Shown: one piece after another, positions 1 to 9,300 of the stretch
Layout of the letters: the number at the start of each line of letters is the position of its first letter
Position numbering within the stretch: the first letter of the stretch is position 1
NCBI GenBank assembly: GCA_049487715.1
Contig: CP150547.1
Coordinates: 248,001-312,000 of the forward strand
Direction of reading: 5' to 3'
Source of the DNA: Pycnococcus provasolii
Taxonomy: Eukaryota > Chlorophyta > Pseudoscourfieldiophyceae > Pseudoscourfieldiales
DNA: 64,000 nt
Made by a program: the position numbers and the translations under genes
Notes under the pieces: generated by a model
Seen by the model: the letters and a program-made list of their open reading frames with translations, nothing else
The model's database searches: none
What the model was told of the DNA's origin: nothing

Positions 1-1
1 C

Positions 2-421
2 TCTGCTCAGTCTCAGCACTCTCGTCGTCTGGCTCTCCTCTCGGGGGCGATCTCTCTGGTTGCTTGGGATGTGGTGGCGCCGTCAAAGGTGTGGGCGGCC
101 GATGAGTCAAAGGCGGCGCCTGAACTCTCACCCGAAGAACAGGCGAAGGCGCGCATCGCCGCGATGAAAAAGAGAAAGGGTGCGGAAAGGGTGGCGGCTG
201 GGGCACCTGTCGCAACCGAGAGCGAAGCTAGCAGAGCAGTGGGAATGAAGAAGGAAGAGAAGGGCTTCAAAAAGGAAGAAACAGAGGAAGAGAAGGCGGA
301 GAGACTCGCCAAACAAGCCAAGGCAAAGCTGCGTAAGCAGCAGATGGAGGAGGAACGCGCACGTGTAGAGGCGGAGCGCGCAGCCAAGAGTGAACTGCCC
401 TCGGGCGGCAAGATCGCGTAA
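2..421 (+). CDS. Partial protein with twin-arginine thylakoid-lumen targeting signal, Lys/Glu-rich
   Basis: The reading frame is open from the window edge, so the 5' end is missing. The visible N-terminal part reads SRRLALLSGAISLVAW and ends in VWA before a charged segment: a twin arginine, a hydrophobic core and an A-x-A-like cleavage site. That is the form of a Tat-dependent thylakoid lumen signal, following a plastid transit peptide that lies outside the window. The mature part is about 110 residues, almost all Lys, Glu, Ala and Arg, predicted helical or coiled, with no domain I recognise. It ends with SELPSGGKIA and TAA at 419-421. It converges on ISCA1 with about 150 bp between the stop codons. 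The coding call is good; location is inferred from the signal and function is unknown. Confidence 0.6.
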   Translation, partial: SAQSQHSRRLALLSGAISLVAWDVVAPSKVWAADESKAAPELSPEEQAKARIAAMKKRKGAERVAAGAPVATESEASRAVGMKKEEKGFKKEETEEEKAERLAKQAKAKLRKQQMEEERARVEAERAAKSELPSGGKIA

Positions 422-572
422 AAGAACAAGCTAGGCAAATGACTGTTTGGGAGTCTTTACTGAAGAAAAAATTTCGCCATGCTAAATGCCGTCGTGGTTT
501 TTGTGGTTTGTGGGAAGTTTCTTGTTTTTTTTTCTGTTTTCTGTTTTTACGTTTTAGTTTACAGTTTCTTCG

Positions 573-1319
573 TCAAGTATTAAAGCTTTCGCCACACCCG
601 CAGTTGCCTTTGGCGTTTGGGTTCTCAAAAACAAACTCTGAGCGAAGTCGATCGGTCACGAAGTCGACGCGCGTTCCGATGACGTGCATGAGAGCCTTTG
701 CTTCCACCAGGACTTTGACGCCGTGTGCGTCCACCTCCTCGTCAAACTTTTTCTTTTCGTCGCTGTAGTTGAGCGTGTAGCTGAGTCCGTTGCACCCTCT
801 CGTCTTCACGCCGAGCCTGAGGTACTCCTTTTCGCGCGTACTGAGCAGCTGTTTGATTCGTTCCGCCGCCCTCGGCGTGAGTTCGACCGCCTGCTTTTTA
901 ATTCTTCTTTTTGGCGTCGACGCGGCTTTTGTAGGTGCGCTGCTACTGCTGCTGCTGTTGTTGTGTTGTGTCATTTCCTGAGTTTGGATGGGCATCGCCT
1001 CCGCCGCAGGGACGACGTTTGTTCCCTGCGCCGCGAACCCTCGTCGAGCGAGCGCGGCGTAAGTCCCAATGTCAAAAGATGCATCTTTGAGCAGACGATG
1101 ATTCTGAGAGTTATAAGAGCCTAAAGTACACGCCCTAACCCCAACCCGGGAGGCGCCCTGCAGAAGCTGAAAGTGAAACTGATAACAGCGCTGCTGCGTA
1201 AACGATAGCGTGGACAAGGGATGGCAACGAGACAACCGCCACCCACAAGAAAGACTTCCCTTCATGAGATGACGAGCCTGGGAAAACAAATGCGCCATGG
1301 TTGAGTACTCAGGAACCAC
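573..1319 (-). CDS. ISCA1: A-type iron-sulfur cluster assembly protein (ISCA1-like, mitochondrial)
   Basis: The last 108 residues or so are a complete A-type Fe-S carrier domain. It starts at [15 protein letters not shown] and holds all three conserved cysteines in RGCNGLSY and the C-terminal CGCGESF. In mitochondria these proteins act late in the ISC pathway, passing 4Fe-4S clusters to target enzymes. The preceding 140 residues are Ser/Arg/Gln-rich with few acidic residues, including [14 protein letters not shown]. This fits a mitochondrial presequence plus a low-complexity linker containing poly-Ser. The family is normally 110-150 residues, so the extension is long. The start could be the first Met or the Met about seven codons in (MAHLF). 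The gene shares a divergent 400 bp promoter region with YchF. Confidence 0.93.
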   Translation of the reverse strand: MVPEYSTMAHLFSQARHLMKGSLSCGWRLSRCHPLSTLSFTQQRCYQFHFQLLQGASRVGVRACTLGSYNSQNHRLLKDASFDIGTYAALARRGFAAQGTNVVPAAEAMPIQTQEMTQHNNSSSSSSAPTKAASTPKRRIKKQAVELTPRAAERIKQLLSTREKEYLRLGVKTRGCNGLSYTLNYSDEKKKFDEEVDAHGVKVLVEAKALMHVIGTRVDFVTDRLRSEFVFENPNAKGNCGCGESFNT

Positions 1320-1725
1320 CAGACAGCCAGAGAAGTTTTAGAAATGACGTCGTCGTTGACGGGTACCAAATAAAAGGGGAGCGCTGCTTCGTCTCAGGGG
1401 AGGGAGGGGGTCGTCAGGGCAGACGGGTTCCTGATTTTAACCCTAACCCTAACCCTAGTTGGGGAAGGTCAGTTCGGGTTTCTATCGTAAGTTTACTCTT
1501 AGGAGACAAAGTTTAGTTTAGGGTTTAGGAGGGGGATTGAGTTATTCGTTTTTACCGGGTAGGATTTTACGCCACACGGTTTCTTGACCACAGGTTTCTC
1601 TCGTGCTTGGTAAACCAAGCCCCTGGTGCCTGGCCTTCCCAGTTCCACCCCTGTTGATATCGCCGCCATCACATCACATCACGCACTCCATATTGTTGGT
1701 GTGATCGATCACACGAATAGATAGA
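1320..1725. promoter_or_regulatory. Divergent promoter region of ISCA1 and YchF with telomere-type repeats
   Basis: This 406 bp gap separates two genes read outward. It contains about three units of CCCTAA at 1438-1457 and a degenerate tract GTTTAGTTTAGGGTTTAGG at 1511-1530. A short CATCA/ATCAC repeat lies at about 1667-1685. No convincing TATA box is seen. A regulatory role is inferred from position and from recurrence of the motif elsewhere in the window. Confidence 0.5.
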
Positions 1726-3009
1726 ATGATGCAGCCTCATCGTCTCTTAATGAAGTCAGCTCCTAGTGCAGGCCTCTCATCAGGCTTTGCAATGCCTGTA
1801 AGAAGATCCATGTTATGTCCCAGACCTCTCCAGGGAGGTTCAGGTTCTTCTTCTCTACTCCAGAGATGTGGTGGTCGACTTCAGCCTGTGATGTCACTAA
1901 AAACGGGAATCGTGGGACTACCTAACGTGGGAAAATCGACGCTGTTTAACGCCATGTGTGAAAACGCAAAAGCAGAAGCGGCAAACTTCCCATTCTGTAC
2001 AATCGAACCGAACGTCGGACTCGTCAGCTTGAAAGATCCGAGACTGACAAAACTTGCGGAACTTTCCAAAAGTGCCAAGGTGATTCCAGCGACGGTCGAG
2101 TTTGTCGACATCGCAGGACTCGTCAAGGGAGCGTCGCAAGGAGAGGGACTCGGAAACAAGTTCCTATCCAACATCAGAGAGTGCGACGCCCTCGTGCAGG
2201 TTGCACGCTGCTTTGACAGCGACGACGTCATTCACGTCGACGGACGCGTCGACCCCGTCGAGGACATTGCAACCATCAACCTCGAGCTCGCGCTCAGCGA
2301 CATTGGGCAGCTGGAGAGACGCCTCGAGAAGCTACCGAAGCTCATCAAGCAGGCGAAGGGAAACGAAAAGGGAAACTTTGAGACGGAGAAAGAGCTCATC
2401 GAGTCGCTTATGCCGCAACTCGAGACGGGTAAGCCGGTTCGCGCGTGCGGCCTCGACGACGAGCAGCTGAAGCTCCTTTCTGGCCTGCAGCTGCTCACTT
2501 CCAAGCCTCTCATCTACGCCGCGAATGTGAGCGAGGATGAGCTCGCCGATCCGGATTCGAACGTGCACGTGCAGGCCCTCCGGGTGGCGGCGAAGGCGGA
2601 GAATGCACCCGTGGTGGTGGTGAGCGCGCAGGTGGAGAGCGAGCTCATCGACCTGAGCGACGACGAGCGCCTCGAGTTCCTCGACGGTTTGGGCGTGAGT
2701 GAGGGTGGCCTGCAGAGTCTCGTTCGGGAGGCATACGGCCTTCTTGGTCTTAGCACGTACTTCACGACGGGCGAGACGGAGAGCCGCGCGTGGACGATTC
2801 GTAAGGGCATGACCGCTCCCCAAGCCGCTGGTGTGATTCACACGGATTTTGAGAAGGGTTTCATCAAGGCTGAGACGATAGGCTACTCGGACTTTTTGGA
2901 TGTGGAAGGCAGTTGGAGCACTGCGAAAGACAAGGGCGTGATGCGTCTCGAGGGCAAGGAGTACGTCGTGAACGAGGGCGACGTCATGGTGTTTAAGTTC
3001 AACAATTAA
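1726..3009 (+). CDS. ychF: YchF/OLA1-type translation-associated GTPase/ATPase, organelle-targeted
   Basis: The core begins at MSLKTGIVGLPNVGKST, the bacterial-type YchF N-terminus with its P-loop. It continues through the switch DIAGLVKGA, the non-canonical G4 motif NVSE (in place of NKxD, the reason this family prefers ATP), and a C-terminal TGS domain. The ending VMVFKFNN matches bacterial YchF. YchF/OLA1 proteins bind ribosomes and are linked to stress and redox responses. About 53 residues precede the core, rich in Ser, Arg and Met and lacking acids, as in a plastid or mitochondrial targeting peptide. Together with the bacterial-style sequence, this suggests the organellar paralogue rather than cytosolic OLA1. 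The ORF has no intron. Total length is 427 residues against about 363 for bacterial YchF. Confidence 0.95.
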   Translation: MMQPHRLLMKSAPSAGLSSGFAMPVRRSMLCPRPLQGGSGSSSLLQRCGGRLQPVMSLKTGIVGLPNVGKSTLFNAMCENAKAEAANFPFCTIEPNVGLVSLKDPRLTKLAELSKSAKVIPATVEFVDIAGLVKGASQGEGLGNKFLSNIRECDALVQVARCFDSDDVIHVDGRVDPVEDIATINLELALSDIGQLERRLEKLPKLIKQAKGNEKGNFETEKELIESLMPQLETGKPVRACGLDDEQLKLLSGLQLLTSKPLIYAANVSEDELADPDSNVHVQALRVAAKAENAPVVVVSAQVESELIDLSDDERLEFLDGLGVSEGGLQSLVREAYGLLGLSTYFTTGETESRAWTIRKGMTAPQAAGVIHTDFEKGFIKAETIGYSDFLDVEGSWSTAKDKGVMRLEGKEYVVNEGDVMVFKFNN

Positions 3010-3286
3010 AAAAACTAAACTGACTGACATCAGTTAAGATCAACTACTCATAAGATCAACTTACAGTACTTTTGTTTGTTTTGTTCTGTTTTGTTGGTTT
3101 GGATTGACGAATAACTTACCCTACAGTAGAATAAGGACGAGTCACACAGATCCATCCATCCCCTACTACCGGGTCCTACGATAGTTTAATAATGTCTCCG
3201 CGTTCCGTCTTTTTGATGGGTTCACGCCAGGCTGCCAGGGTTCGGGTTCGGGTTACCGGGTAGGGCTATCGTAGGGTGCTCCCCCC

Positions 3287-3318
3287 GTTAGGGTTAGGGT
3301 TAGGGTTAGGGTTAGGGT
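3287..3318 (+). repeat. Interstitial telomere-type array (TTAGGG)n
   Basis: Five uninterrupted GTTAGG units on the plus strand, the longest perfect run in the window, located upstream of the LEA_2-like gene. Confidence 0.9.
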
Positions 3319-3473
3319 GCATGCGAGTTTGCGATTTTCCCCCAGGGGGCGTGTTGTTCGACAACTTCCCACCTCTTCTTCAAAGACTTTCTGGGATGCC
3401 TCGCTCGCATGTCTGACATCCACGTCACCTGTCACTCACCTGATTCACCAGAGTTCCCGTCACGATCATGACG

Positions 3474-3503
3474 CTCACCTCACCTCACCTCACCTCACCT
3501 CAC
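3474..3503 (+). repeat. CTCAC microsatellite
   Basis: Six tandem CTCAC pentamers in the intergenic region before the LEA_2-like gene. A related pentamer, TTCAC, is repeated at 20954-21008. Confidence 0.9.
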
Positions 3504-3711
3504 GAGGCTCAGTAGTCCGTCTCCTTTCCGGGTCCCCCTACCGTCTCGTCTGTGTCTGAGAACCTGCTTTTGAATCTTCGTCTCACGTTCATCAGTCTTC
3601 ATCAGCCTGAATCAGCGTGAATCATCATCACATGTGTATGCAGAATTCGTTCAGTGTGTGTATTCCTTAGTGCCTCTCTATATCGTATTTTTCCTCTAAG
3701 CTGTTACCTCG

Positions 3712-5133
3712 ATGTGCTCGCCGTTCTTCTGGTGCTGCTGCCTAGGCCCGCTCGTCACGCTCATTGCGACGCTCGCGACGCTCGCTGCGCTGTATTGGCC
3801 CAAGCCGATCACCGACGTTGCCATCTGCTACGTTAACGGGTGCGGACACGTAGGGACGGAAAACACCCTGGAGGCACCGCAAGACCTCACGTCATGCGCA
3901 CGAACGCTTGAATATACTGCGTGGACAACCGGATCCGCGCCGCTCTACATGCGTATTCGCATGAACAACCCAAACCGTCTCACGGTGAATGCAGAATCTT
4001 GGGACGTCGCGCTTGCTGAGCACGACACCGCGCAGTTCAAAGAAATACCCACCGTACTTGCAGTCGGACGGAAAAACGCAGAAACATACGACGCCGTGTT
4101 TGACGACGAAGCGCGTCGTGTCGTGACGTGCGTTGGCGAGCCATTTGAGATGAAGAAAGGTGACGTCGACGTCAACATCGGCTGTGACATGCACACGTCG
4201 TCTCCAGCTACTTCCACAATGCTGAGTACATATGCCAATGGAACGCCCAACACGGCAATTGCACGCGTGCAAGTCAAACTGAACGTCTTCGGCAAGTCCT
4301 TAGCGCCGGTGGTGGTGGTGATGACCGTACCGATGTTGCCACCAACGTCTGATCTCACTATGGAGGGCACAGCGAAGATGGCGATGGAGGCTATTCTCGA
4401 GGAAATCAACCGCGATGCGGAGGCGACGATGGAGGCGCTCGAGGCTCAGGGAGAGGACTTGGCGGCGCTTGAGGCGGAGGCGACTGACAAGCTCGCAATT
4501 GGCGACTCTGACGACCTGACAACTTGCCCCGGAACGAGCGATGTCGGACAGCTGGCGTCGTCGCCAACCGTTTGGGTGTGCGGTTTGGCGCCAGTCTTGC
4601 CGAGTATGCCCGGCGAGCAGATGGGAATGGCTGTCGAGCTCGAAATTTTGAACCCCACGTCATTTCGCGTGGAGATGGAAACGCTTGTGGTGGACGTAGC
4701 TGTTGCGGGTGGAGGGCCGGTCGTCTTTAGTGGAACCATGTCGAATTTCGAGCTGGCATCCGAGGGTGTGACGGAGGCGCAGGTGGTAGCGCGCGTTACG
4801 GAGGGCGGCGTGACGGTAGCTGCGGGTCTTTTCGCGGGAGAGGAGATGTCGAGCTCTTTCGAGGTGCACGTGACTGCTCGTCTTGGCGTGCTCGGACTTG
4901 AGCTGAATCTTAACTTGCCGCCAACTCCGCTGCCGATGGGTGGCGATGCCGCGTCAGGTAGCGGTGTATTCGCGGCGCTCGCGCTCGCGCGTGGCGATTG
5001 CATATGCGTTGGCGGCTGTACGACTCCCGCCGCCATTGCGCACGAGGTGGCGAAGCGTGCGGGGATCGACGATGGAAATAGTGAGGAGGAGTCGAATTTA
5101 TTGACGAGCTTGATGAGTTTGTTTTCTGGGTAA
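3712..5133 (+). CDS. Membrane-anchored protein with two LEA_2/WHy-like beta-sandwich regions
   Basis: The N-terminus MCSPFFWCCCLGPLVTLIA continues as one hydrophobic segment (about residues 3-28) after a Cys cluster that could be acylated, so this is probably a signal anchor. Two regions follow with the look of LEA_2 (LEA14/WHy) domains: one at about 75-210 (IRMNNPNRLTVNAESWDVAL) and one at about 300-420 (LEILNPTSFRVEMETLVVDV). Both show the N-P-[NT]-x-[LF] signature found in LEA_2 and in fungal vacuolar DUF3712 proteins. An acidic, Ala/Glu-rich helix separates them. Family members act at membranes in stress tolerance or lipid handling; the exact role here is unknown. The domain call is by eye and moderate. 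Confidence 0.6.
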   Translation: MCSPFFWCCCLGPLVTLIATLATLAALYWPKPITDVAICYVNGCGHVGTENTLEAPQDLTSCARTLEYTAWTTGSAPLYMRIRMNNPNRLTVNAESWDVALAEHDTAQFKEIPTVLAVGRKNAETYDAVFDDEARRVVTCVGEPFEMKKGDVDVNIGCDMHTSSPATSTMLSTYANGTPNTAIARVQVKLNVFGKSLAPVVVVMTVPMLPPTSDLTMEGTAKMAMEAILEEINRDAEATMEALEAQGEDLAALEAEATDKLAIGDSDDLTTCPGTSDVGQLASSPTVWVCGLAPVLPSMPGEQMGMAVELEILNPTSFRVEMETLVVDVAVAGGGPVVFSGTMSNFELASEGVTEAQVVARVTEGGVTVAAGLFAGEEMSSSFEVHVTARLGVLGLELNLNLPPTPLPMGGDAASGSGVFAALALARGDCICVGGCTTPAAIAHEVAKRAGIDDGNSEEESNLLTSLMSLFSG

Positions 5134-6334
5134 AATTGTCAAACTCGTGACAAATACTCGCGAATAAAACCCCAATCCTCACAGGAATATCCAAAACTTT
5201 TAGCTTGTCTGAGCCAGCCTAAGCCTCCTTGCATGATGCCGATTGCGCACTGTATACACAGTAGGCTTGTCGAATCCCTTATTTTAGTAGGTATCCCCAG
5301 TATGGGATCGTCAAAATGTCAAAATCAAGCAACGATCCACCAACCAAACAAAAATGATTGCGCTAACACTTCACTTCGAAGCGTCAACTTCGATGCGGTA
5401 GTTTCGGTCGGCGGGTGTCTCATTTTTGTGTTTTTGGCTTCGAAGTGCGACACCCGACCTAAACTACCGTCTACGAAGTTGACGCTTCGAAGTGAAGTGT
5501 CAGGCCAGTCATTTTTGGCTTGGAAGTGCCTTCGAAGCCAAAAACACAAAATTTTCAGGATTTTTTGACTTTATTTTTTTTTAAATTGTGGAGGAGCACC
5601 AACCAAGTGTCAGGAGACAAAAACCAAAAAACAAACAAAAAAACTCGAAGGAAAAGAGAATGACGTTTGCATCTCATGAATTGAAAGAGGAGTTGTGACG
5701 TGTGCAAAGAAAGACGTCCGGAGACAAGGAGGTAAAAAGTAGACCAGGCCGGAGCGCAAGGAAGGAGCGCAAGGACGGAGACCTTACGAGGAAATCCTGA
5801 CTAGGAAGTACGGTACAGCCGTCCCCCACCTAGTACCTTTAAAAAATATGTTCCAGTGGTACCCAAAGAACGGGAATCTATGGAAATAAATTCAGAAAAA
5901 AAAATAAAAAAAATTAAAAAAATTAAAAAAACACAGCATATTTTCCCACCAGCCTTTCTTTTGAGTGACGTCTCAGTGACATCTGAGTGACGTCTGCAGG
6001 GGGGAGATATCCCCCTCCGGCCGGGGGCGTCAAACCTCGGGACCCTCTATTTTTTAAAGGGCATTCATACCGCCTTTTCCCCCCCTCTAGGTGGGGTCTC
6101 GCCCTTAAAAACCCGGGGACCCTTACAACCCGCCCTAAAAAACCCCGCCGCCCTTTCACTTTTTTGCCCACAACTTGCTTGCACGACAATGACAATGGTG
6201 CCAGTGGTGGTGGTCACGGTGACAGTAGCACGATAGGCTTCTTCTTGTCGCCGTACTTCTACAAGTACAGAAGACGACAACGTGTTTCTTGCAGAAGACA
6301 CAACAACCTCCTTGTGGGTGGTACCTTAGGAAAC
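5134..6334. other. Intergenic region with long inverted repeat and A-rich tract
   Basis: About 1.2 kb before the polycystin gene. It contains a 70-nt imperfect inverted repeat at 5350-5516 and an A/T-only tract at 5890-5935. A CCC/GGG-rich segment at 6000-6150 holds degenerate CCCTAA-like motifs. An open frame runs in from 5987 ahead of the chosen polycystin start, but its sequence (Pro/Arg/Gly-rich) does not look like a protein N-terminus. Confidence 0.5.
5350..5516. repeat. Imperfect inverted repeat (hairpin or MITE-like), arms about 70 nt
   Basis: The left arm, 5350-5420, pairs with the right arm, 5447-5516. The core ACACTTCACTTCGAAGCGTC occurs on both strands, with the same order of blocks (TCAACTTCG, CGGTAGTTT, GGTCGG, GGGTGTC) in each arm. 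The loop is about 26 nt (5421-5446). Flanking copies of CTTCGAAG extend the symmetry to about 5535. No transposase is present. It could be a non-autonomous element or the template for a long RNA hairpin. Confidence 0.8.
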
Positions 6335-9300
6335 ATGCCTTTAGGAGGAGGAGGAGGAGCTGCTCCTTTTCTGATGCTAAGCCATATGTGCATGTATGTG
6401 CTCCTGCTCCTACTGGCGCCGCTTAACCACCTAGGAGCACATGTCGGCGTGCACGCAGCAGGTGGGCCGAACGCCCACCAACCAATCATGCCCAACGAGT
6501 GGACCGGCGACATTACGTGCCTCCCAAAATCGTGGCTCGACTTCTCCTTCGAGGTGAACAGCAAGGAGATGCTCAACAACAACTGGCTGTTCGAAGTCGA
6601 AGACTTAAAACCTGAGCTGGAAGGGTACAGGACGGACGCGCTGTCCGTTCACCTGTTCGTCGAAGCGATTGCGCCAGACCGGAAGTCCGGTATGGTAGCC
6701 TCCGAAGCAAAAAATCGGCTGTACACGCTGGAGGTGAGCTACTACGACGTCAAGTTGAAAACGTACTACGTTTCCGTGCGCTGCGGCGACGAGGCGACGA
6801 CGTTCCGTGTTCTCGCGCGAGGTGTCATCGCGCCGCTTGTGGAGTACGAGGAGCGCGACGGTGAGGCGTGCGAGGAGCAGCTCGTCTACCACAAGTTCGA
6901 GGCGCCAGCCGGTGGCGAAGCGCTCGCGCAAGTGGTGGTGAAAGCAAGCAAGAAAGGGGCCAACGCAGCGCTGCTCGTCATGCAGCACGCGGACACGGCA
7001 CCACTAAGACTTAGGCCACCTTACGAAAGCATTGCGCCAGGCGAGGAGGGTGTTGTCGACGTGTGCTGGGTCGTCGCGGGACACTCGTACTACGTCGCAG
7101 TCAAGACGTCCGCGGGGTGTGTGCCGTACACCGTCACGCTGACGTACCCCCGCGGCCTTGTCAATTCGGTATGCCTGAAGTCGGAAACCACGCAAGCGAT
7201 TGGCGACGGCCAAGTTGACAGCGTTATGCACCTGCCGGAGCTCGAGCACAACCACTTCATGTATGGCAAGGGGGTGCCATTTTCCTACATGGACTTCCGT
7301 GTACATGTCGACGATTATGACTGCAACGACAACATGGTCATCTACCTTGAGGACCAGACGACGGGTGCGATCGACCCGCGCGCGTTCGGGCTCTACCTCT
7401 ACAGAGACGGAGCCATTCCCACAGACCGCCACACGGAGGACAAGAGCGAGTACAGCGTAAACGGCGAGTATACCATAACGATCAACAAGTGGGATCTTAA
7501 GCAGGGAGAATATGTCGTGAGCGTGTACACGTCGATGGAGGGGAAGAGCTTTCGGCTCGTTCCGTACTTCATCCACAGCGAGGTACCTCCTGGCGGCCAC
7601 GTTGCCGGATTCGTGTGCCCAGGCCAATTTGTGTTTCACTATGTGCAAGTTGGGCCTGACACGTACGGCGATGTCGCAGCTCCGCCGTCGGCGGGCTACC
7701 CGACGGTGGGCTACGAAACTTCTACAACCGCCGCGCCGTCTTCGGATACGCCCATGTACTACTTCCGCCGAGGCGCTGGTGGTGGTTCGTCTGCATACGA
7801 AGCCGGTGAGACAGTGGATGTGGAGTTCAATGTCGTTGTCGCGACTGGCGACCTTTACTATCTCACGCGACACATATTTCCACCGCTGAAGCTTTCTCCT
7901 CCATATCAACGTGCCATCGCGAGTGATGGCATCAAAAATCACACAGCGCAAGTATGTCACGCCGAGCCAGGTCGGCACTACTTTGGCCTTAGTGGCGGCG
8001 AGAAGTGCGCTGAGTACGAAGTATACGCCGACATCAATCCTCCAAAGAGCGACTGTAAGGAGCTGACGCACATTTGCGCTCAGGACTGTGATATTCAGTG
8101 CACAGAGATGAGTATCCATCATTTTGAGTACGATTCGTGCTCGCCGGGGCAATATAAAGATTTCATGCTTACGGTGAATGAACAAGACGCAGCATCCAAT
8201 CTCATCTTTGAGGTTGAAACTCTTTCGAAAGAAGTCAGACCTGAGGCTCTCGGCGTCTATCTCTTTAAGGATGAAATTCCAACCGATCGTGAGACGGAGG
8301 TGAAAACTGAGTATTCGGCTGATGGCATCTGGGGCATAATCGTGAGTGAGCACGACTTGAAAGTGGCGAGGTACTATCTCTCGGTTAGATGCACTGGTGA
8401 GGAACCGGTGCAGTTTCGCGTCTTGGCCGAGCTGAGCCATTCTGACCTTAAGGTTGGAGATATTGTGAACGGCGAGGTTGGACCGGAGGCATGGACACAC
8501 TATCATTACAAGGTACCTGCATCGTCAACCGTTCCGTATCGAGTCACGTTTCTATTGACGCTTTTCACCGGCGATGTTAACCTTCGCACTTCTGTGGATT
8601 ATCCGCCGATCAAGCTCATTCCTCCGTACGAAAGCGCAGATGTTATGCAATTTCGCGTGGGTGGTGACTATGAGTTTACACCGAAGCGGATTTCGGTTTG
8701 CGTGTTGCCTGACCACACTGAATTTCTTGGCGTGGTGGGAGGACTTCACTTCGCAAAGTTCCAGGTCTCAGTATTAGCAAGCCCCGTCGCCGATCTGAGC
8801 GAATGCGAGGATGACTTGCATCGTCGACGACAACTCGGAGGAGGCAGCAATGAGGTAACTGCCGGTGACAGCACGAGCGGCAAGAAATCCTATGGCGATG
8901 TGGAGGAAATCGAGGTGAACCACTTCATGCGAGCGAGCTGCGAGCCTCATGAATTTGTTGACTTCATACTCCCAGCTAATTCGAAGCGGCGTGACTGCAA
9001 CGTCGTTTTTGAGGTGGAGGATCTCGGCAATGGGTTTTCGCAGTCTGCACTCAACCTGTTCATCTACAAGGGTGAGATTCCAAGCAATCGCGTGACAGAA
9101 TTCAAAAGCACGGAAACGTCAGATGGGCACTATTCTGTGACACTAAATGCATGGGACTTCAAAGCAGACGACAATTATTTCGCAAGTGTCCGCTGCGGCG
9201 ATGAGCCAAAAAGTTTCAGATTGCTCACTGAGATTGTAGATGGTTCCGTGGAAGAAGGCACACATGCGGTTGGCTACGTGTGCCCTGGTGATTTTATTTA

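Larger units (their letters stand above)
3010..3711. other. Intergenic region with telomere array and CTCAC microsatellite
   Basis: This stretch lies between YchF and the LEA_2-like gene, both on the plus strand. It contains a perfect TTAGGG array at 3287-3318, degenerate GGGTTC units just before it, and a CTCAC tandem repeat at 3474-3503. CATCA-type short repeats lie near 3590-3630. No ORF with a recognisable product is seen. The telomere array is about 390 bp upstream of the LEA_2-like start codon. Confidence 0.6.

Noticed and set aside
3287-3318. True chromosome end or CRISPR-like array
   Set aside because: The TTAGGG run is short and flanked by genes on both sides. There are no spacers and no terminal position, so it is an interstitial telomere-type repeat.
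7004-8506. 500-residue antisense open frame within the polycystin gene
   Set aside because: It lies wholly opposite a well-supported repeat-encoding exon, has no recognisable domain and is a shadow of GC-rich codon use.
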